Source: Chitinophagaceae bacterium UBA2791 (GTDB lineage: Bacteria > Bacteroidota > Bacteroidia > Chitinophagales > Chitinophagaceae). From it: a stretch of DNA of 11,607 nt. The notes below the pieces were generated by a model. The model did not search any database, was not told the origin of the DNA, and was given only the letters and a program-made list of their open reading frames with translations. Shown here one piece after another: positions 7,318-11,607 of this stretch (positions within the stretch are counted from its first letter, which is position 1; each line of letters opens with the position of its first letter). Both the position numbers and the translations under genes were made by a program. The stretch is taken from contig DEHV01000006.1 in NCBI GenBank assembly GCA_002352105.1, forward strand, positions 203,750-215,356. The letters run 5' to 3'.

Positions 7318-8589
7318 TCAATCGCGTTTATAAAATTTATCAAGTTTAGCGTTTAATTCCAATAATTCATCATCCGTAACAGACGGCGCATCATTCAACG
7401 CGTTCATATCGTAGAGCAGATCCCTTATCTCCCCTACATCGCGCCCGCTTTTGTATGCCAGCCTGTCGGCGAATTCAGGCGACGAAGGAGAGCCGGTAAG
7501 GCGATAGCGGTTGCGCGCGTACTCCATAAAATGCAGGGTCATCTTTGTCGCAAGGTTCTTATTGTCCTTTCTCTGGAAGTACAGCCTGCCAATCGTTTTC
7601 ACAAAATCCAGGGACGTATTATTCAGCAGCGGCGTAACCGGGATGACTTTCTGTTTTCTCTTGGATTCGAAGAAATAGATCAGGGCAAACAACAGCGCCG
7701 CCAGCCATAGGGCCCACCTGAGCGACTCATGCTTCAGAAGCGCCTGCAATTTGGAAAAAGCATTTCTATCCGGCTTATTCTTTCCGTATACATGAAAACG
7801 AAAATAATCGTCCCAGTATACCTTATCAATATGCGCGGGAAGATAAGAAAGCGCCTGGTCAAAATAGGCTTTATTCTCTTTATGCAACAGGAAAAAATTG
7901 GTAAAAGCCGCCGGCGCCAGGTGCAGGTAAAGAGAACCGCCCTCGCGGAGCGTAAATCGGACAAAATTAGGTTGTCCCTTTTCATTTTGCCCGAGTATCG
8001 CGGCGATGCTGCTGTCTAACAAAGAAAAATAACTATCCATCGCCTTACCCGGATAGCTATACGAAGAAAAGGTTTTCGATACGGGATGAAGGATCTTTAC
8101 GGATAAGGAATCCTTATCATTGAAGAACCCGGGCAATGGCGGCGCTTTCAGGCGGAGACTGTCGAGCAGGTTATCTCCGATGGCCATAGCAGAAATAAAA
8201 ACATCGTTGCCGGAACGGACAAAATCAAACAAGGCGTCGATCTCTCTTTCGGTGGGGCTCATCGTATTCGTGATCACAATTAAGGCGCTGCGTTTGCGCT
8301 GCCCCGGCTTTTCAGTTGCCGCTTCGTCATCGGACCCTTCCGTTTCAATATCCTGTATCCGCTCTTCATCAAAATCAAAGGCCTGGTAAGATGCGGGCGA
8401 CGATTCGGATACCTTGATCTCCGCCTGCGGGAACAGGCTCGAAAGATTGTTAAACGCATAATAAGCCCCATACGGGATCTTATCCTTTCTCCCTAAGGAG
8501 AACCGCTCGTTCATCCTGCCGCCGCAGCCTGCAATACCGATAATGAACAGGCAGAGACCCAATAGGCGATATGTGGCGCGCGCATTCAA
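7318..8589 (-). CDS. DUF4350 domain lipoprotein with one membrane helix
   Basis: The 423-residue protein starts with a lipoprotein signal: two Arg, a hydrophobic stretch and a classical lipobox IAGC at 19-22. The only start codon before it is a TTG (8589), which overlaps the previous stop as TTGA; a TAG lies two codons upstream and the next ATG falls after the lipobox. Residues 71-100 are a charged, low-complexity insert. ALIVITNTMSPTEREIDALFDFVRSGNDVFIS (102-133, split by a turn) is the DUF4350 core, a GATase/ThuA-like fold without visible catalytic residues. A membrane helix at 290-307 is followed by RKQK and a cytosolic helical tail of about 115 residues. The body is therefore predicted periplasmic, with both a lipid and a helix anchor. 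DUF4350 proteins regularly accompany DUF4129 and MoxR genes; their role is unknown. Confidence 0.88.
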   Translation of the reverse strand: MNARATYRLLGLCLFIIGIAGCGGRMNERFSLGRKDKIPYGAYYAFNNLSSLFPQAEIKVSESSPASYQAFDFDEERIQDIETEGSDDEAATEKPGQRKRSALIVITNTMSPTEREIDALFDFVRSGNDVFISAMAIGDNLLDSLRLKAPPLPGFFNDKDSLSVKILHPVSKTFSSYSYPGKAMDSYFSLLDSSIAAILGQNEKGQPNFVRFTLREGGSLYLHLAPAAFTNFFLLHKENKAYFDQALSYLPAHIDKVYWDDYFRFHVYGKNKPDRNAFSKLQALLKHESLRWALWLAALLFALIYFFESKRKQKVIPVTPLLNNTSLDFVKTIGRLYFQRKDNKNLATKMTLHFMEYARNRYRLTGSPSSPEFADRLAYKSGRDVGEIRDLLYDMNALNDAPSVTDDELLELNAKLDKFYKRD

Positions 8590-9527
8590 TAGCTATGCAT
8601 AAATTGTTTAAAATCTTCCCTGATCCTTTCAAACTGCTCCCTGCCGGGTTCAAACTCGCCATACCATACATATTCATAAACCTGCGTCAGCGCATGAAAC
8701 GCAGCAGCGCCGGGATGACTGCGCATCTGCTGTACATAGTCCTGGTTAGTGGTTCTGGCATTATACCGTATAAAGTTATTTTGTCCCAGCGCCTGCAAGG
8801 TCTGCAGGTAGAGGTAGCGTACGGCCAGGCGCAGATCATTATTGCCGATGGCGTCGCCGACCCTTTTGTCCAGGTCTTCGGCCATCAATTCCTCCGGCAT
8901 GTCGGCATTATCCTTTTTTCGCTTTGAGGATCTGGAAAATACCAGGAGATTATTCACCGACAGCGCCTGGTAAAGTATAAATAAAACCAGCGCGCCGAGC
9001 AGCAGGTATATGATCCCCTGCGCCAGCGGGCGCTGCAATGAGGCCAGCGCCCTGATCAGCCAGGAGTCGTCCCGCTTTTTTGAAGAACCCCAGTAAGAAG
9101 GATCGTTGGCATAGCGAAAATCCCTCTCCTGCTGTAATTTTTTCACTGTTGAGTCGGGAACGGCCCGGAGCGTGTGCGCATACTCCGCGCTCCCGTATGT
9201 TAATCCTGCGGCATCTGGATCCTGATCCGGGGAATCTGCCGGGGAGATCATGGTTTCCGTATCCGATGATCCAATACCGCCCTCCTGTGCAGGCAGACAC
9301 ATAGGCGTCAGCAAACAAAGTAGTAAGATAAGCGCCGGCAGTCCGGTGGACCTGCTGCGGAAAAGAAATCGCGTTGGTCTGAAAAAAAATGCATCCCATA
9401 CGCCAGAGACTTCAGGCAACCGACAACCTAATGGGCAAACCCAAGCGGACCATAGACCTTGCAACCCCGCCGGCAAAGACCTGGCGCCTTCAATCGACAA
9501 AACCATATAAATGCCCGGTCGCCTCAT
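8586..9527 (-). CDS. DUF4129 domain membrane protein
   Basis: A signal-peptide-like core (62-80, ending CLPA before QE) is followed by a periplasmic segment with the typical RAVPDSTVKKLQQERDFRYA block (121-140). One membrane helix lies at about 170-188, then a basic stretch SKRKK. The cytosolic DUF4129 domain covers 229-290 and has LRLAVRYLYLQTLQALGQ, the TTNQDY block and YEYVWYGEF. DUF4129 domains are also found at the end of transglutaminase-like proteins and accompany MoxR and DUF58 genes. The ATG at 9527 overlaps the SpoIIM-like stop as ATGA, but it gives an odd 60-residue leader rich in Trp, Cys and Gly before the signal core. TTG 9419 is an alternative. An ATG at 9399 would join this frame if the 8-base T-run (minus strand of 9382-9389) were one base shorter. 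The start is uncertain; the domain assignment is firm. Confidence 0.85.
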   Translation of the reverse strand: MRRPGIYMVLSIEGARSLPAGLQGLWSAWVCPLGCRLPEVSGVWDAFFFRPTRFLFRSRSTGLPALILLLCLLTPMCLPAQEGGIGSSDTETMISPADSPDQDPDAAGLTYGSAEYAHTLRAVPDSTVKKLQQERDFRYANDPSYWGSSKKRDDSWLIRALASLQRPLAQGIIYLLLGALVLFILYQALSVNNLLVFSRSSKRKKDNADMPEELMAEDLDKRVGDAIGNNDLRLAVRYLYLQTLQALGQNNFIRYNARTTNQDYVQQMRSHPGAAAFHALTQVYEYVWYGEFEPGREQFERIREDFKQFMHSY

Positions 9528-10498
9528 GCAAGAAGATTAACCTGTTTTTTTTGAACCGTCATTTTTTGCTGAACGCGGATAGGATAAAGAATAAAATACC
9601 AAATGATAAACCCGAACGAAAGGACAAGAATGGAAATGCTCAGCGGCTTCGGCATGGTGGAATACCTCGTAATAAAACCCTCCAGGAAAGCAGCCGCAAT
9701 AAAAACCGGGATCAGCCCGATCATCAGTTTCAGGCCATCCCTGGCGCCCTTCTTCAGGGAATCGATCCGCTTATAGGTCCCGGGAAACAAAATGCTGTTG
9801 CCGAGTATAAAGCCTGCGCCGCCGGCAATGATGATGGAAGAGATCTCCAGGGCGCCATGTATCCATACCACCAATACGGATTCCCAGCCCAGCCCCTGTA
9901 AAAAAAAGTACGACTGGAAAGCGCCCAACATCATCCCATTGTCAAAAAGCATCCATACCGTTCCTATATTCAACAGCAGCCCCCCGATAAAAACCATAAA
10001 CGAGACCTTAATATTATTTAGGGCGATGGTCAGGAACATCTGCCATTGATTGGCGCTCTTGTATACGCCAAAGGGATCGCCCTTGGCGATATTTCTTTCC
10101 GTCATCTCTATATAGCCGTCTCCGAGTATGCCCCTTACAAACTGCTGATCCTGCGCGGCGGAGAATGCCGCCATGACCGCAAAACTGACAAAGAGCAGGA
10201 AGGCATAAAGCAACTCGCGATGGTGCGCCCGGACAACCAGCGGCAATTCCGTTTTCCAGAACCGCCATATCCTCGACCTTTCTTCTTTTTTATTTTGATA
10301 GATGCCGAGATAGGTCCTGGACGCGAGCTCGTTAAGATATTGCGTAACCTTGCTATGGGGGTAAAATGTTTTGGCGTATCCCAGGTCGTTCACCAGCTCG
10401 GTAAATTCCTGGGCCATTTCATCGGGGTCGGTCGACGGCTGATATTGGTAGCCTTTCCACTTCTCAATATTTTTTTTGATAAAAAGCCCTTCTCTCAA
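9524..10498 (-). CDS. SpoIIM/DUF95-family integral membrane protein
   Basis: The 324-residue protein belongs to the family named after sporulation protein SpoIIM, but in Bacteroidota it has nothing to do with spores. A cytosolic N-terminal helical part contains MAQEFTELVNDLGYAKTFYP (28-47) and SKVTQYLNELASRTYLGIY. Membrane helices follow at about 95-113, 160-182, 184-203, 208-235, 255-275 and 287-306. The family's WIHGALEISSIIIAGGAGF block is at 212-230. The start must be TTG at 10498: related proteins begin MREGLFIKKN, and the upstream frame meets a stop with no ATG before it. An out-of-frame ATG at 10506 opens a 3-codon ORF (ATG AAA AGT TGA) that overlaps this TTG. It is the first gene of the minus-strand cluster and overlaps the DUF4129 gene by 4 bases. 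Its molecular role is unknown. Confidence 0.9.
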   Translation of the reverse strand: MREGLFIKKNIEKWKGYQYQPSTDPDEMAQEFTELVNDLGYAKTFYPHSKVTQYLNELASRTYLGIYQNKKEERSRIWRFWKTELPLVVRAHHRELLYAFLLFVSFAVMAAFSAAQDQQFVRGILGDGYIEMTERNIAKGDPFGVYKSANQWQMFLTIALNNIKVSFMVFIGGLLLNIGTVWMLFDNGMMLGAFQSYFFLQGLGWESVLVVWIHGALEISSIIIAGGAGFILGNSILFPGTYKRIDSLKKGARDGLKLMIGLIPVFIAAAFLEGFITRYSTMPKPLSISILVLSFGFIIWYFILYPIRVQQKMTVQKKQVNLLA

Positions 10499-10618
10499 CT
10501 TTTCATTTTTTATGGATTTTACGAAATGCCCTTACCAGGCAGATTTCTTTCAATAAATATAATGGTTATATTAGAAGGATAATAGTTGTTCAGGAAATAT
10601 CCGTTTCTTTATTTCTGT
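10499..10618. promoter_or_regulatory. Divergent promoter region of the RDD and SpoIIM-like genes
   Basis: This AT-rich 120-base region separates two divergently transcribed genes of one module, so it must hold promoters for both unless transcripts come from further away. On the minus strand, TATATTTA (10554-10561) differs from the Bacteroidota TAnnTTTG element at its last base. No clear -33 TTTG was found for it, and no exact TAnnTTTG was found on the plus strand. The function follows from gene layout more than from motifs. Confidence 0.4.
10556..10572. repeat. AT-rich inverted repeat between divergent genes
   Basis: AATATAA (10556-10562) and TTATATT (10566-10572) form a perfect 7-base inverted repeat around TGG. 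It sits 58 bases before the SpoIIM-like TTG and 47 bases before the RDD ATG. Such a site could be an operator serving both genes, or just two overlapping AT-rich promoter elements; it also contains a TATAAT at 10558-10563. Confidence 0.35.
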
Positions 10619-11386
10619 ATGTCGTCTGTAAAACTGGATACCGGGTTTAATATTGAAATAGAATTTAATACCGCGCCCTTTCATAAACGGCTGATGGCAT
10701 GGATCATTGACCTGCTGATCTGCTGGCTGATCGTGAGAGCGTTGGGGTATCTCACCGATACGCCCTCCTTTTTCGTATGGACAAACGTATGGGAGATCAA
10801 GGGGCTCCTGTTGAGCCTTCCCCTGTTGTTTTATCATCTTTTCTGCGAAGTGGCTACCAATGGTCGCAGCGTAGGAAAGATCGCCATGAACTGCAAAGTG
10901 ATCAGCGCTGATGGAGGCCAGCCCAGCCTGGGCCAATACCTGATCAGGTGGGTATTCCGTTTAATTGATTTCCCCTATTGGATCGCTTTTGCAGTGATGT
11001 TAGGCGTAATGCCCTGGTGGACCATGCCGCTGAGCTTTGCGGGACTGGCCTGCGTGATCATGACGCCCCACTCGCAGCGTATCGGCGATATTGTCGCCGG
11101 AACGCTGCTGATCGATCTCCGCAAGAACACGTCCTGGCAGGACACCGTTTTTACGGAACTGGAGGAATCTTATCAACCCCGCTACCCGCAGGTGATGCAA
11201 TTGAGCGACAGGGATATCAATACCTTGAAAACGATCATTATCACCGTCAAAAAAAATGACGACCACCAGCTTGCCCTTAGGATCTCCGACCGCATTAAAT
11301 CAAAAACAAAAATGGAAAGCGACGAATCCCCGCTGGATTTCCTGGAAACCCTGTTAAAGGATTATAATTATTATTCCACCCGGTAA
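10619..11386 (+). CDS. RDD family membrane protein
   Basis: The 255-residue protein has the RDD arrangement: FHKRLMAWIIDLLI at 21-34, with Arg24 and Asp31 of the first helix, and a second Asp in YLIRWVFRLIDF (Asp117). FYHLFCEVATNGRSVGKIAM (71-90) is the family's loop, in which the NGRSVGK block is the best mark. Hydrophobic helices are at about 25-44, 62-77, 108-130 and 133-148; RIGDIVAGTLLIDL (154-167) closes the domain. A cytosolic tail of about 85 residues (170-255) follows, with LSDRDINTLKTIIITVKKND, which looks like a Bacteroidota extension. Some RDD proteins have been linked to ion/proton antiport; nothing here shows the substrate. The ATG at 10619 fits homologues; a TTG at 10586 would add 11 residues. 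The gene diverges from the SpoIIM-like gene and belongs by context to that module. Confidence 0.92.
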   Translation: MSSVKLDTGFNIEIEFNTAPFHKRLMAWIIDLLICWLIVRALGYLTDTPSFFVWTNVWEIKGLLLSLPLLFYHLFCEVATNGRSVGKIAMNCKVISADGGQPSLGQYLIRWVFRLIDFPYWIAFAVMLGVMPWWTMPLSFAGLACVIMTPHSQRIGDIVAGTLLIDLRKNTSWQDTVFTELEESYQPRYPQVMQLSDRDINTLKTIIITVKKNDDHQLALRISDRIKSKTKMESDESPLDFLETLLKDYNYYSTR

Positions 11387-11523
11387 GCCCGCGCCGTCTT
11401 GCTGTGAGCCGCGCCTATACCGTTTATCTTCGCGGCTTCCGATTCGATCATGGCCATAGCGCATCAATGCAGGCCAGAACGTGGATACGCCCGGCCGCGT
11501 TCATTAAAAATGCACGAGAACGA

Positions 11524-11607
11524 CTAAAGCGACGAAGCCATTGTCGCCGCGAAGATCAATCCGCCGATAATAGCAACGGCATAAAAAGCCAGGGTGACAA
11601 TTAAGAG
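11524..11607 (-). CDS. C-terminal end of an unidentified membrane protein (partial)
   Basis: Read from the right edge, the minus strand gives 27 residues without a stop and ends at a TAG (11524-11526). The residues are almost all hydrophobic: LLIVTLAFYAVAIIGG, then LIFAATMASSL. This is what the last membrane helix of an integral membrane protein looks like, so a gene convergent with the RDD gene probably enters here. The family cannot be named from so little. The 137 bases between its stop and the RDD stop hold no recognisable gene or clear terminator hairpin. A plus-strand frame across this region (from 11404) gives an Arg-rich sequence without family features and is considered spurious. Confidence 0.45.
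   Translation of the reverse strand, partial: LLIVTLAFYAVAIIGGLIFAATMASSL

Noticed and set aside
8950..9399. Minus-strand frame of 149 codons starting MGCIFFQ
   Set aside because: Beyond the homopolymer it departs from the DUF4129 frame and shows no family features. Only its ATG is of interest, as a possible DUF4129 start after a frameshift.
9389..9901. Plus-strand frame of 170 codons across the SpoIIM/DUF4129 junction
   Set aside because: It is Lys/Asn/Arg-rich with no motifs, and antisense to two supported genes. I considered it because the DUF4129 start is unclear there.
10046..10582. Plus-strand frame of 178 codons over the SpoIIM-like gene and the divergent region
   Set aside because: It is antisense to an integral membrane protein gene; its Arg/Phe-rich composition reflects complemented hydrophobic codons.
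11404..11604. Plus-strand frame of 66 codons at the right end
   Set aside because: It has an Arg-rich, uneven composition, and the opposite strand gives a clean hydrophobic C-terminal helix.
1..11607. Search for CRISPR arrays, tRNA/rRNA genes, transposases, prophage or known defence genes
   Set aside because: None was seen. The MoxR-VWA-type pair recalls MoxR/VWA defence modules, but the DUF4129/DUF4350/SpoIIM/RDD context and housekeeping neighbours fit a core envelope locus better.

Overview
The window is chromosomal DNA of a Bacteroidota bacterium, most likely of the Chitinophagaceae/Chitinophagales group. This is inferred from gene content and protein style: a lipidated BamA-type outer-membrane protein, an acidic protein with Bacteroidota-type LPGYPHYP and EDEENN motifs, the order RDD / SpoIIM-like / DUF4129 / DUF4350 / MoxR / DUF58, and starts preceded by A/T-rich stretches instead of clear Shine-Dalgarno sites. 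Coding density is very high. I see no rRNA, tRNA, CRISPR array, insertion sequence or phage gene, and no stretch over 300 bases lacks a gene.

Left part (1-4160). A 5'-truncated, very acidic conserved protein (3-515) is followed 2 bases later by a GNAT acetyltransferase (518-1087). Its 3' end overlaps, tail to tail, a SpoU/TrmH-family RNA methyltransferase on the minus strand (1062-1808). Divergent from that, only 21 bases away, is a 776-residue lipoprotein-type BamA/TamA family protein (TamL-like, 1830-4160).

Central part (4234-10498, all minus strand). Transcription runs right to left: SpoIIM-like membrane protein, DUF4129 membrane protein, DUF4350 lipoprotein, MoxR AAA+ ATPase, DUF58 membrane protein with a VWA-like domain, then truB (tRNA pseudouridine-55 synthase). 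The first five genes overlap by 4 bases or lie 2-17 bases apart, and truB follows after 32 bases, so one transcription unit is likely. Two of these genes (the SpoIIM-like and DUF4350 genes) seem to use TTG starts. The start of the DUF4129 gene is uncertain: a long odd leader precedes its signal peptide, and an 8-base homopolymer lies inside that leader.

Right part (10499-11607). A 120-base divergent intergenic region with an AT-rich inverted repeat separates the SpoIIM-like gene from an RDD-family membrane protein (10619-11386, plus strand). The RDD gene belongs by context to the same module. A hydrophobic C-terminal tail of another minus-strand gene enters from the right edge (11524-11607).

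Together the RDD, SpoIIM-like, DUF4129, DUF4350, MoxR and DUF58 genes form a conserved but functionally poorly defined envelope module: a cytoplasmic AAA+ ATPase of a chaperone-like family, a membrane-anchored VWA-like partner, and four further membrane or lipid-anchored proteins. It is the most interesting system in the window. The module order is known in Bacteroidota, so it is under-studied, not new. The rest is core housekeeping: RNA modification and outer-membrane biogenesis.
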